This document shows positions 41,931 through 50,553 of a DNA stretch of 64,000 nucleotides, piece by piece. How positions within the stretch are numbered: the first letter of the stretch is position 1; each line of letters starts with the position of its first letter. Position numbers and translations under genes: made by a program. The stretch spans positions 186,001-250,000 of the forward strand of contig CAVSKX010000005.1 in assembly GCA_963728765.1 (NCBI GenBank). Direction: 5' to 3'. The notes under the pieces are model-generated. The model searched no databases and had not been told where the DNA came from. It saw only the letters and a list, made by a program, of their open reading frames with translations. Source of the stretch: AC-32 sp963728765 (GTDB taxonomy: Bacteria > Actinomycetota > Thermoleophilia > Gaiellales > Gaiellaceae).

Positions 41931-42539
41931 GTGAGCGCCGCGCAGCTCGCCGCCTTCCTCGGCGTCTCCGCGGTCGTGATCGTCACTCCGGGCCAGGACA
42001 CCGCGCTCACGATCCGCAACACGCTGCTCGGCGGGCGCGCCGGCGGGATCGCCACGGCCGCCGGAGTCGTGAGCGGACAGCTGGTGTGGGCGCTGGCGGC
42101 CAGCGCGGGCCTCTCGGCGGTACTGCTCGCGTCGGCGCCGCTCTTCATGGCGATCCGGATCGCGGGCGCCGTCTATCTCGTGCTGCTGGGCGTCCAGGCA
42201 CTCATGGCCGCCGTACGCGGCGCGCCCAGCGTGCATGCCAAGGCGCCGCAGCGCCGCCGCCGGGCGCCGTACCGCCAGGGCGTCCTCAGCAACCTCGGCA
42301 ACCCGAAGATGGCGGTCTTCTTCACGAGCCTGCTGCCGCAGTTCGGCTCGTCGTTCGCCGCGATGCTGGCGCTCGGGCTCGTGTTCGCGACGCTCACACT
42401 CGTGTGGCTGAGCGCCTACGCCGTGGCCGTCGCGAAGGCGACTCACCTCCTGCAGCGCTCGTGGGTCAGGCGCGCGCTCGACGCTGTCACCGGGCTCGTG
42501 CTCGTCGCGCTCGGCCTGCGGGTCGCGACAGAGCGCTAG
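41931..42539 (+). CDS. LysE/RhtB-family exporter
   Basis: A 202-residue membrane protein of the LysE translocator family, which exports amino acids such as lysine, homoserine or threonine. VIVTPGQDTALTIRNTLLGG near residue 17 is the family signature (usually TPGPxxxxV), GIATAAGVVSGQLVWALAAS follows, and GVLSNLGNPKMAVFFTSLLP near 118 is the second hallmark with Asn-Pro-Lys. Five to six hydrophobic segments. Substrate unknown. GTG start lies 3 nt after the glmS stop. Confidence 0.9.
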   Translation: MSAAQLAAFLGVSAVVIVTPGQDTALTIRNTLLGGRAGGIATAAGVVSGQLVWALAASAGLSAVLLASAPLFMAIRIAGAVYLVLLGVQALMAAVRGAPSVHAKAPQRRRRAPYRQGVLSNLGNPKMAVFFTSLLPQFGSSFAAMLALGLVFATLTLVWLSAYAVAVAKATHLLQRSWVRRALDAVTGLVLVALGLRVATER

Positions 42540-42560
42540 CTCCTCGCTAGCGTCAACAGC

Positions 42561-43814
42561 ATGGAGATCGTCGATCAGATCGGTCAGGGGCTCTGGAACG
42601 CCTTCCGGATGTTCTGGGAGGTCTGGTGGGCGCTGGTGCTCGGCTTCCTGCTTTCGGGAATCGTGCAGGCCTGGGTTCCGCGCGCGCCGCTGGAGCGTGC
42701 GCTCGGCGACCGAGGGCCACGCTCGGCCGTGCTCGCGACCGGGCTCGGCGCGGCGTCGTCGTCGTGCAGCTACGCGGCCGTCGCGATCGCGAAGTCGCTC
42801 TTCCAGAAGGGCGCGAGCCTCGCTTCGGCGATGGCGTTCCAGTTCGCGTCGACGAACCTCGTCTTCGAAATCGGGATCGTGATCTGGCTCTTCCTCGGCT
42901 GGGAGTTCACGCTGGCCGAGTTCGCGGGCGGCCTGCTGCTGATCGTGCTGATGTGGATCGGCGTGCGGCTCCTCGTCTCGAGGCGCGAGGAGGAGCGGGC
43001 GCGCACGCACGCCCAGGCCGCCGACGCGGGCCACGTGCATCCCTCCGCGGGCGGGTCTCGAATCTTCTCGCTCCAGGGCTGGAGCGACGTCGCGCACAAC
43101 TTCCGCGGCGACTGGGCGATGCTCTGGAAGGAGATCACCGTCGGCTTCCTGATCGCGGGGTTCATCGCGCTGCTGCCGATGGACTTCTTCAATGGTCTCT
43201 TCCTGACCGACCAGGGCGGCGCGCTGCAGCTGATCGAGAACGTGATCGTCGGGCCGCTCGTGGCGGTGCTCTCGTTCGTGTGCTCGGTCGGGAACATCCC
43301 GCTCGCGGCCGTGCTCTGGGCCGGCGGGATCTCGTTCTCGGGCGTGATCGCGTTCGTCTACGCCGACCTGATCATCATCCCGCTCGTGCTGATCTACCGC
43401 CGCTACTACGGCTGGAAGATCGCGGCGGTGATCCTCTCGCTGATGTTCGGGGCGATAGTGGTCGCGGCGCTGGCGATCGACGGGATCTTCTCGGCGGCCG
43501 GCCTCATCCCGGAGGAGCGGCCGTCGATCGAGTCGATCACGGAGCGCGGGATCACATGGAACTACACGGCGGTGCTGAACATCGTCTTCACGCTCGTTGC
43601 GGCTGCCCTCTTCGCGCTGACGGTACGGCGCCGCGCGCACGATCCCGTCTGCGGGATGGCGGTCGACCGCGGCAACGCGCTCTCCCTCGACCACGGAGGG
43701 ACGCGCTACTTCTTCTGCGGACCGGGTTGCCGCGACCGCTTCGCGGCTGATCCGGAGCGGTACCTCTCGGGCGCGCCGGCCCGGCCCGAGCACGCACACG
43801 CGCATCACCACTAA
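42561..43814 (+). CDS. Permease (DUF318/ArsP-like) fused to a YHS metal-binding domain
   Basis: A 417-residue membrane protein. The N-terminal about 360 residues have two blocks of membrane helices with conserved GLGAASSSCSYAAVAIAKSL near 56 and FVCSVGNIPLAAVLWAGGIS near 238, the paired Cys-Ser motifs of the SO_0444/ArsP permease family (export of organoarsenicals or metals). Residues about 365-405 are a YHS domain (DPVCGMAVDRGNALSLDHGG, then YFFCGPGCRDRF) with conserved cysteines, and the end is HAHAHHH. The metal-binding tail suggests a substrate such as copper or arsenic (inference). A TAGCGT box lies 7 nt before the ATG. Confidence 0.85.
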   Translation: MEIVDQIGQGLWNAFRMFWEVWWALVLGFLLSGIVQAWVPRAPLERALGDRGPRSAVLATGLGAASSSCSYAAVAIAKSLFQKGASLASAMAFQFASTNLVFEIGIVIWLFLGWEFTLAEFAGGLLLIVLMWIGVRLLVSRREEERARTHAQAADAGHVHPSAGGSRIFSLQGWSDVAHNFRGDWAMLWKEITVGFLIAGFIALLPMDFFNGLFLTDQGGALQLIENVIVGPLVAVLSFVCSVGNIPLAAVLWAGGISFSGVIAFVYADLIIIPLVLIYRRYYGWKIAAVILSLMFGAIVVAALAIDGIFSAAGLIPEERPSIESITERGITWNYTAVLNIVFTLVAAALFALTVRRRAHDPVCGMAVDRGNALSLDHGGTRYFFCGPGCRDRFAADPERYLSGAPARPEHAHAHHH

Positions 43815-43840
43815 AATCAGGCTGTCGACGGGAGGCAGGA

Positions 43841-44214
43841 ATGCGCGCCAAAGCATCGCTTGCGATGCCGCATGGAGGTCGTGGTGGCTCTGCCGGCGCG
43901 ACCGTTTCCTGTGCCGAGTGTGGCGGGGAGCTCGAGGCGGCGTATCGGTTCTGTCCCTGGTGCGCTGCTCCTCAGCGGCGCAAGCTCGTCGAGTTCTTCC
44001 GGGCCCATCCTCGTGACTCCGGCAAGGCGCTGCGCGTGTCGCGCTATCTGACCGAGGACCCGCACGTGCGCTTCAGCGTCTGGAGCCCCGAGGGCATCGC
44101 CGAGGCGGCGGTGTCGCTCGAGGAGGCGGAGGCCGAGCGGCTCGCGGGCTTCCTCGTCACGCCGCAGGCCCGCCGCCCGGGCGCGGTCGAGCGCGTTCTC
44201 TCGTATCTCGATCG

Positions 44215-44218
<4 letters not shown>
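43841..44218 (+). CDS. Zinc-ribbon protein of unknown function
   Basis: A 125-residue protein with a zinc ribbon at about residues 24-41 (CAECGGELEAAYRFCPWCAA: two CxxC pairs). The rest is a helical-beta domain (FFRAHPRDSGKALRVSRYLT, VRFSVWSPEGIAEAAVSLEE) that I do not recognise. GGGAGGCAGGA before the ATG is a good ribosome binding site, and a TAAAAT box (43812-43817) overlaps the preceding stop codon. The stop overlaps the convergent mreB end by 4 nt. Confidence 0.7.
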
Positions 44219-45264
<1,046 letters not shown>

Positions 45265-45299
45265 CGCCGGTCCAGCGTACGTGTATAACCGGCCGCGAC

Positions 45300-46187
45300 G
45301 TGTCAACCGAAGGCCGAATCCCGTTCCACGGCTACGCGACCTGGTACCGGGTCGTCGAGAGCGAAACCCCGGACGGCCGAACGCCGTTGCTCTGCCTCCA
45401 CGGCGGGCCGGGTGCGGGCTGGCTGCACATGAAGCCGTACGAGGTGTTCGCCGACGAGCGGACGGTCGTCTTCTACGACCAGCTCGGTTGCGGGAACTCG
45501 GCCGTCGAAGAGCCGCACGATCCCGCGATGTGGACGCCCGAGCTGTTCGGCGAGGAGGTCGACGCGGTGCGGGAGGCGCTCGGCCTCGACCGCGTGCACA
45601 TCCTCGGCCACTCCTGGGGTGGGATGCTGGGGATGCAGTACGCAGCGACCCAGCCGGACGGCCTGGTGTCGCTCGTGGTCGAGAGCTCGCCGCCGAGCGT
45701 CCCGGCCTGGATGGGCGAGCTGGCGAAGCTGCGCGCCGAGCTACCTCCGGAGGTGGACGCGACGCTCCGGAAGCACGAGGAGGCGGGCACCTTCACCGAC
45801 CCGGAGTACGAGGAGGCGGTGATGGTCTTCTACAAACGGCATCTCTGCCGGACCGACCCCTGGCCCGACTGGCTGGTCGAATGCTTCGCGGTCCTCGAAG
45901 CGAATCCCGAGGTCTACCACCACATGAACGGGCCCTCGGAGTTCTACGTCGTCGGGACGCTGAAGGACTGGGACGTCACGCCACAGCTCGGGCGGATCCA
46001 GGTGCCGACGCTGCTCTTCTGCGGCCGGTTCGACGAGGTGACGCCGGCGAGCGTCGAGGCTGCGCACCGCGCGATCCCTGGCTCCGAGTTCGTGGTGCTG
46101 GAGGAGAGCTCGCACACGGCCCAGGCCGAGGAGCCGGAGCGGACGTTCGAGCTCGTGCGCGACTTCATCCACCGCGCCGAGAAATGA
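45300..46187 (+). CDS. pip: Proline iminopeptidase-family alpha/beta hydrolase
   Basis: A 295-residue serine peptidase expected to release N-terminal proline. LLCLHGGPGAGWLHMKPYEV near residue 34 is the HGGPG oxyanion motif, FYDQLGCGNSAVEE is the DQxGxGxS segment, and HILGHSWGGMLGMQYA near 98 is the nucleophile elbow. Acid FCGRFDEVTP and His in EESSHTAQAEEPE complete the triad. GTG at 45300 is preceded by TATAAC 10 nt upstream. It diverges from mreB and converges with the following secreted-protein gene. Confidence 0.9.
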   Translation: MSTEGRIPFHGYATWYRVVESETPDGRTPLLCLHGGPGAGWLHMKPYEVFADERTVVFYDQLGCGNSAVEEPHDPAMWTPELFGEEVDAVREALGLDRVHILGHSWGGMLGMQYAATQPDGLVSLVVESSPPSVPAWMGELAKLRAELPPEVDATLRKHEEAGTFTDPEYEEAVMVFYKRHLCRTDPWPDWLVECFAVLEANPEVYHHMNGPSEFYVVGTLKDWDVTPQLGRIQVPTLLFCGRFDEVTPASVEAAHRAIPGSEFVVLEESSHTAQAEEPERTFELVRDFIHRAEK

Positions 46188-46213
46188 GAGAGGCCGCCGA
46201 GGCGGCCCCTCTC
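46188..46213. terminator. Bidirectional hairpin between convergent genes
   Basis: GAGAGGCCGCC pairs with GGCGG-CC-CCTCTC, with two bulged C residues and a 2-nt loop that must open further. It lies directly after the aminopeptidase stop and 20 nt before the end of the convergent gene. There is no U-run. Confidence 0.5.
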
Positions 46214-46233
46214 CGTGCGACCGATTCGAGCTG

Positions 46234-46953
46234 CTAGGCGCCGTGGTCGCCGACGTGGTTCGCCGGCACCTGTTCCACCTGGCCGAGCGAGAACGCGTGC
46301 GGTGCGCGGATCCGCACCGTGAGGCGGTCGCCGGTGTGCAGCGAGCCTGGGGAGACGACGGTCGGCACGCCGTGCTGCCACAGCACGAAGACGGTGTGCC
46401 GGTCGTAGCTGAATGTCTGGTCGAGCGCCTGGCCAAGCATCGCCCGCAGCGCCCGCAGGTTCCCGTCCCTGATGTGCAGGGTCAGGTGGCCACTCGAGGC
46501 CGGAGCGTCGAGCGTGCCGGAGAAGAGCCAGAGCGGCTGGCGCGGGAAGCGTCCGGAAGGGCCCTTGTCGGCCACGCGCCTGGCGGGCGTGCCCTCGATC
46601 TCCGCGAGCGACGCGCGGCGGGCGGCGACGACGCGCACGGTCACGCGATCGCCGGCGAGCAGGTTCGACTCCGGGACGACCGTGGGCACGCCGTGCGTCC
46701 AGCGGAGGTACTGCGTGTGCGCGTCGACGGCGAAGCTGGCGCTGTCGCTCTGGCCGACGAGCTTCCGCAGTGCAGGCTTGTTGCCGCCGTTCACGTCGAC
46801 AGCGATCGTCGGATTGCTCCCGGCGTCCGCCATCATGCGGCCGTTGAAGACGTAGAGGACGTTGCCGTTGCCGCGTGCGGCGAGCGTCGCCGAGGTTCCG
46901 ACTGTGAGGATCGCCAGCCCGAGGAGAGCGGCGAGGACGAGCTGCCTTCTCAT
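46234..46953 (-). CDS. Secreted protein with two tandem homologous domains
   Basis: A 239-residue exported protein with a signal peptide (MRRQLVLAALLGLAILTVGT). The mature part is an internal duplication of about 95 residues. Copy 1 runs from VLYVFNGRMM through LRWTHGVPTVV and AGDRVTVRVVA; copy 2 runs from LWLFSGTLDA through LWQHGVPTVV and TGDRLTVRIRA. Both end in similar ADKG/GDHG stretches. I do not recognise the domain; its beta-rich pattern suggests an extracellular binding or scaffold module. AAGGAG precedes the ATG by 6 nt. Confidence 0.75.
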   Translation of the reverse strand: MRRQLVLAALLGLAILTVGTSATLAARGNGNVLYVFNGRMMADAGSNPTIAVDVNGGNKPALRKLVGQSDSASFAVDAHTQYLRWTHGVPTVVPESNLLAGDRVTVRVVAARRASLAEIEGTPARRVADKGPSGRFPRQPLWLFSGTLDAPASSGHLTLHIRDGNLRALRAMLGQALDQTFSYDRHTVFVLWQHGVPTVVSPGSLHTGDRLTVRIRAPHAFSLGQVEQVPANHVGDHGA

Positions 46954-47207
46954 GACGACTCCTTAGGGTCGTGAGGCGTGGAAGGTCAGGCGGATCGTCC
47001 CCGCCGGCTGTCAGGCGCCTGTTAGCCATTCGTAAGCGACCCGTAAGGCGTGCGTACGGATTTTCAATCCCGCGGGCGGGACCCCGGTGTCCGTACCCCG
47101 GTGTCAGACACCGCACCGAAACTGTGACGTGGTTTCCACACACCTCTCGGGCGGCGAGTCGTCGCGCCGCCGGCGGTGTCAGACACGGTGACGGAAGTGT
47201 GACGCGC
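46954..47207. repeat. Intergenic stretch with two REP-like GGTGTCAGACAC repeats
   Basis: Two direct 30-nt copies lie at 47100-47129 and 47175-47204, sharing GGTGTCAGACAC and ending in TGTGACG; 24 of 30 positions are equal. The first contains the perfect 15-mer CGGTGTC-A-GACACCG (47099-47113). No gene is seen in this 254-nt stretch. The palindromic-core and constant-tail structure resembles REP elements. Confidence 0.6.
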
Positions 47208-47615
47208 TCAGTCTGGTGGCCGGCGCAGGCGCTTCGTCTCGCTGCGGCGGCGCTTCTGGTCGAGCCGCTTCTCGACCGCGGAGCGGGTCGGCTTCGTCGC
47301 GCGGCGCGGGCGCTCGACGCGCAACGCCTCGCGCAGGGTCTCTGCGAGGCGCTCGAGCGCGAGCTCGCGGTTGCGCCACTGGCTTCGCTCGTCCTGCGCG
47401 ACCGCCCGCAGCACCGGCCCTGCTTTCGCAACGACGCGCCGCTTCTGCGCCTCGGACAGCGCCGCCGACGCCTCCACGTCGAAGACCGCCTCGACCCGCG
47501 TGTCGCTCTTCTGCGCGTGCTGGCCGCCGGGGCCGCTCGAGCGCGAGAAGCGCAGCTCGACCTCGTCCTGCGGGATCGAGACGGAGCGCGTGACGGGAAT
47601 AGGATCATCGGCCAT
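47208..47615 (-). CDS. arfB: ArfB/ICT1-type peptidyl-tRNA hydrolase (ribosome rescue)
   Basis: A 135-residue GGQ-domain protein that hydrolyses peptidyl-tRNA on stalled ribosomes. RFSRSSGPGGQHAQKSDTRV near residue 20 carries the catalytic GGQ; EAVFDVEASAALSEAQKRRV follows as in release-factor domain 3. The basic C-terminus (KRLDQKRRRSETKRLRRPPD) is the mRNA-channel tail of ArfB/YaeJ. ATG at 47615 lies back to back with the divergent lipoprotein start (shared CATG). Confidence 0.9.
   Translation of the reverse strand: MADDPIPVTRSVSIPQDEVELRFSRSSGPGGQHAQKSDTRVEAVFDVEASAALSEAQKRRVVAKAGPVLRAVAQDERSQWRNRELALERLAETLREALRVERPRRATKPTRSAVEKRLDQKRRRSETKRLRRPPD
47600..47605 (+). promoter_or_regulatory. 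Leaderless -10 box TAGGAT of the lipoprotein gene
   Basis: TAGGAT ends 8 nt before the ATG at 47614. It lies inside the first codons of the divergent arfB gene, so the two starts overlap completely. Confidence 0.5.
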
Positions 47616-48012
47616 GAGGCGGATTGTGACCGCCGCGTGCCTCGCGCTCGCGTGCGCGGGCTGCAGCTCGGGAGCAACCGATAACTCCGCGGGGCCCGCA
47701 CGCTGCCCCTCGCGGATCACCTGGCAGGGCACCATCTACTACGCCGCGGAGCTCCGGTCGCGCCTCCCGGCGACGCTCATCCTCGGCACGGGCGGACGGC
47801 CGACCTGCGCGGACGTCAACGGGGGCGAGGCAGGCGCCAGCTCGACGGTCGAGGTGCGCCGCCTCGCCGGAGTTGATCCGACCATCGCCGTCGCGATCGG
47901 CGGCGAGCCGGACGTCGCCTACCTCGCCCGCGCGCACTTCCTCCGGCTGCGAGACGGCCGAACCGACGCCCGCCTGCGCAAGCTCGTGCCACAGCTGATC
48001 CCACCGGCCTAG
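47614..48012 (+). CDS. Small lipoprotein of unknown function
   Basis: A 132-residue protein whose start MRRIVTAACLALACAGCSSG has a clear lipobox (LACAGC or ACAGC) for lipid attachment. The mature part has RITWQGTIYYAAELRSRLPA and TVEVRRLAGVDPTIAVAIGG; I recognise no family. It is membrane-anchored outside the cell. Its presence shows that lipoprotein processing exists, which makes the lack of lipoboxes in the two ABC binding proteins more notable. Its TAG stop is part of a TAGAAT box for the next gene. Confidence 0.7.
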   Translation: MRRIVTAACLALACAGCSSGATDNSAGPARCPSRITWQGTIYYAAELRSRLPATLILGTGGRPTCADVNGGEAGASSTVEVRRLAGVDPTIAVAIGGEPDVAYLARAHFLRLRDGRTDARLRKLVPQLIPPA

Positions 48013-48024
48013 AATCCGCGAGGC

Positions 48025-48801
48025 ATGGCGGGCATCCTCCTGGACGTCGACGGCGTCCTCCATGTGTCGGGTGCCCCGATCGCGGGCGGCGCAGAGGCGG
48101 TCCAGCAGCTGCGGGAGAACGGGCACCGGCTGCGCTTCGTCACCAACAACACCACACACTCGAGGCGGCGCCTGGCCGAGCAGATCCGCGGCTTCGGCAT
48201 CGAGCTCGAGGACACGGAGCTCCAGACCACGCCGACCGCGGCCGCGCACGCGCTCCAGGGCAAGCGCGTGCTCGCGCTGACGATGCCCGACATCGTCGAG
48301 GACCTCGGGGAGATCGAGCTCGTCGGCGAGGGGGCGGACGCCGTGCTGATCGGCGGCGCCGACGAGACCTTCGAGACGAACCAGGTCTTCAGCTACATGA
48401 ACCTCGCCCGCGCGTTCGCGGAGCTGCAGGCGGGCGCCGAGCTGTACTGCCTGCACAAGAACCGCTGGTGGCAGACGGCGCGCGGGCCACTGCTCGACTC
48501 GGGCGCGTTCGTCGCGGGGCTCGAGTATGCGGCCGACCTCGACGCGGTCGTGCTCGGGAAGCCGAGTCCCGCCTACTTCCAGGCCGCGCTGGACGCACTC
48601 GACGCCGACCCCGAGCTGACCTGGATGGTCGGCGACGACATCGAGGCCGACATCGCCGGCGCGCACGCGTACGGGCTGCGCACCGTCCTCGTGCGCACGG
48701 GCAAGTTCCGCCCGGACGCCGTGGAGGACTCCCGGATCCGCCCGGACGGGATCATCACGTCGATCGCGGCGCTGCCCGGCTGGATCGAAACAGCACCGTA
48801 G
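48025..48801 (+). CDS. HAD hydrolase, NagD/LHPP-like subfamily IIA
   Basis: A 258-residue HAD phosphatase. Motif I is LLDVDGVLHVSG at residues 5-16, motif II FVTNNTTHSRRRLAEQ near 38 (TNN typical of NagD and LHPP), motif III VVLGKPSPAYF near 175, and motif IV WMVGDDIEADIAGAHAYGLR near 200. The C2a cap lies between II and III. Substrates may be nucleotides or phosphosugars; not assignable. The ATG at 48025 is 9 nt after TAGAAT, which includes the upstream stop. Confidence 0.88.
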   Translation: MAGILLDVDGVLHVSGAPIAGGAEAVQQLRENGHRLRFVTNNTTHSRRRLAEQIRGFGIELEDTELQTTPTAAAHALQGKRVLALTMPDIVEDLGEIELVGEGADAVLIGGADETFETNQVFSYMNLARAFAELQAGAELYCLHKNRWWQTARGPLLDSGAFVAGLEYAADLDAVVLGKPSPAYFQAALDALDADPELTWMVGDDIEADIAGAHAYGLRTVLVRTGKFRPDAVEDSRIRPDGIITSIAALPGWIETAP

Positions 48802-48812
48802 AGTTCAGGCCC

Positions 48813-49181
48813 ATGCGAGTGGGAGTCGACCTGATCGAGATCCCGCGCATCGCACGCGCCCTCGAGCGACCGGGGTTCCGCGAGCGCTGTTTCACCGAGG
48901 CCGAGCGCGCGTACTGCGACTCGAAGCCGAACCCCCCTCAGCATTACGCGGCGCGCTTCGCCGGCAAGGAGGCGGTCGGGAAGGCCTTGGGCTCGGGCGT
49001 CCACTTCACGTGGCGGGAGATCGAGATCGCGGGCCGGCCCAAGCCGGGCGTGACGCTGAGCGGCCGGACGAAAGCGTGGGCGGAACGCGTCGGTGCAGGG
49101 CGAATCGAGCTGTCGATGACGCATTCGCGTGACCTGGCGCAAGCAGTCTGCATCATCGGTTGTGGATCCCAGAACGCGTAG
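48813..49181 (+). CDS. acpS: Holo-[acyl-carrier-protein] synthase
   Basis: AcpS attaches 4'-phosphopantetheine to ACP. The 122-residue protein has the magnesium-binding VGVDLIEIPRIARAL at residues 3-17 and FAGKEAVGKALGSG near 49 with the catalytic Glu-Lys region; LSMTHSRDLAQAV near 99 is the C-terminal strand. ATG at 48813 is 8 nt after TAGAGT, which begins with the previous gene's TAG stop. nnr follows directly, an association seen in many actinobacteria. Confidence 0.93.
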   Translation: MRVGVDLIEIPRIARALERPGFRERCFTEAERAYCDSKPNPPQHYAARFAGKEAVGKALGSGVHFTWREIEIAGRPKPGVTLSGRTKAWAERVGAGRIELSMTHSRDLAQAVCIIGCGSQNA

Positions 49182-49192
49182 CGTGTTTGAGC
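49165..49192 (+). repeat. 28-nt repeat, copy 1 (GAACGCGTAGCGTG core)
   Basis: The 28 nt match 51613-51640 at 24 positions, with a 14-nt identical core GAACGCGTAGCGTG. This copy spans the acpS-nnr junction: its TAG is the acpS stop and its GTG is the proposed nnr start. Confidence 0.6.
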
Positions 49193-50553
49193 CCCTTTAC
49201 ACGGCCGACGAAATGAAGCGCGCGGAGGCCGGCCACGACGTGGACGAGCTGATGGCGCGAGCGGGTCGAGCCGTGGCGGAGGAGGCGATGCTGCGCTTCC
49301 CCGACGCGCAGCGGTTCGTCGCCGTCTGCGGCGGGGGTGCGAACGGGGGCGACGGCCGGATCGCGCTCGAGGTGCTCGAGGCGGCCGGCAAGGCTGCACG
49401 CACCTCCGAGGATGCGCCGGTCCAGGAGGCGGACGTGGTCATCGACGCGCTCTTCGGCACCGGCTTCCACGGCGAGCCCCGCGAGGATGCGGCGCGAGCG
49501 ATCCAGGTGATGAACACCTCCGGGAAACCGATCGTGGCGGTCGACCTGCCCTCCGGCGTGAACGCCTCGACGGGCGAGATCGCCGGCGCGTCCGTGAACG
49601 CGACCGTGACGGTCACGATGCATGCGCCGAAGGTCGGCCTCGAGGTCGCGCCCGGGCGGTTCCGGGCCGGCGAGGTCGCCGTCGCCGACATCGGCCTTCA
49701 GCATGTCGCGACCGAGCACCGCCTCGTCACCGCCGAGATCCTCGCCACGATCCCGCGCCGCAGCGCCGATCAGAACAAGTACACCGCGGGCACCGTGCTC
49801 GTGGTCGGGGGCTCGCGCGGGCTCACAGGCGCGCCCAGCCTCGCCGCCGAAGCCGCGTTCCGCGCCGACGCGGGCTACGTCGCGGTCGCCGTGCCCGACT
49901 CGACGCTGCCCGTCTTCGAGCAGCGCCTGCTCGAGGCGGTGAAGCTGCCCTGCCCGGAGGAGGACGGCACGATCTCGCCGCGGGCCGTCGACCCCATCGC
50001 CGAGTTCGCGTCGAAGGCCGGCGCGCTCGCGCTCGGCCCCGGGCTGGGCCGCGGCCACGGGCCACAGGAGGTGGTGCGGCGGCTGCTCGCCGAGATCGAC
50101 CGGCCGGCCGTGGTCGACGCCGACGCGTTGCACGAGCTGGAGCCGTTCGAGCGCTCGGCCGCGACCGTGCTCACGCCGCACGAAGGCGAGCTCGCGCGGC
50201 TGCTCGGCGTGCGGTCGGAGTGGGTCGCGGCGCACCGGCTCGAGGCGGTTCGTCGCGGCGCCGACACCTTCCGCTGCGTCTGCCTGCTCAAGGGCGCGGA
50301 CACCCTCGTCGCGGCTCCGGGCGAAGGCGTGCTCGTCGTCTCGCTCGGTACGCCGGCGCTCGCGACGGCCGGGAGCGGCGACGTCCTCACCGGGATCGTC
50401 GCGGCGTTCCTGTCGAAGCGGGTCGAGCCGCGGCAGGCAGCGGCTGCGGCGGCCACGGCGCAGCAGCTCGCTTCGCGTGAGCTCCCGCAGGCCGGCGCCG
50501 TGGCGAGCGACGTGGCGGCGGCGCTGCCCCGGGTGCTCGATGCACCGGTCTGA
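49183..50553 (+). CDS. nnr: Bifunctional NAD(P)H-hydrate epimerase/ADP-dependent dehydratase
   Basis: Nnr repairs damaged NADH and NADPH. The N-terminal YjeF_N domain has LYTADEMKRAEAGHDV at its start and AVDLPSGVNASTG near 122; the C-terminal YjeF_C/carbohydrate-kinase domain has GPGLGRGHGPQEVV near 285, LTPHEGELARLLG near 329, LLKGADTLVAAP and ATAGSGDVLTGIVAAFL near 396 with the catalytic Asp. The N-terminal Rossmann loop is VCGGGANGGDGRIALEVL. GTG at 49183 gives a natural N-terminus; GTG at 49162 is an alternative inside acpS. Overlaps alr by 14 nt. Confidence 0.93.
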   Translation: MFEPLYTADEMKRAEAGHDVDELMARAGRAVAEEAMLRFPDAQRFVAVCGGGANGGDGRIALEVLEAAGKAARTSEDAPVQEADVVIDALFGTGFHGEPREDAARAIQVMNTSGKPIVAVDLPSGVNASTGEIAGASVNATVTVTMHAPKVGLEVAPGRFRAGEVAVADIGLQHVATEHRLVTAEILATIPRRSADQNKYTAGTVLVVGGSRGLTGAPSLAAEAAFRADAGYVAVAVPDSTLPVFEQRLLEAVKLPCPEEDGTISPRAVDPIAEFASKAGALALGPGLGRGHGPQEVVRRLLAEIDRPAVVDADALHELEPFERSAATVLTPHEGELARLLGVRSEWVAAHRLEAVRRGADTFRCVCLLKGADTLVAAPGEGVLVVSLGTPALATAGSGDVLTGIVAAFLSKRVEPRQAAAAAATAQQLASRELPQAGAVASDVAAALPRVLDAPV

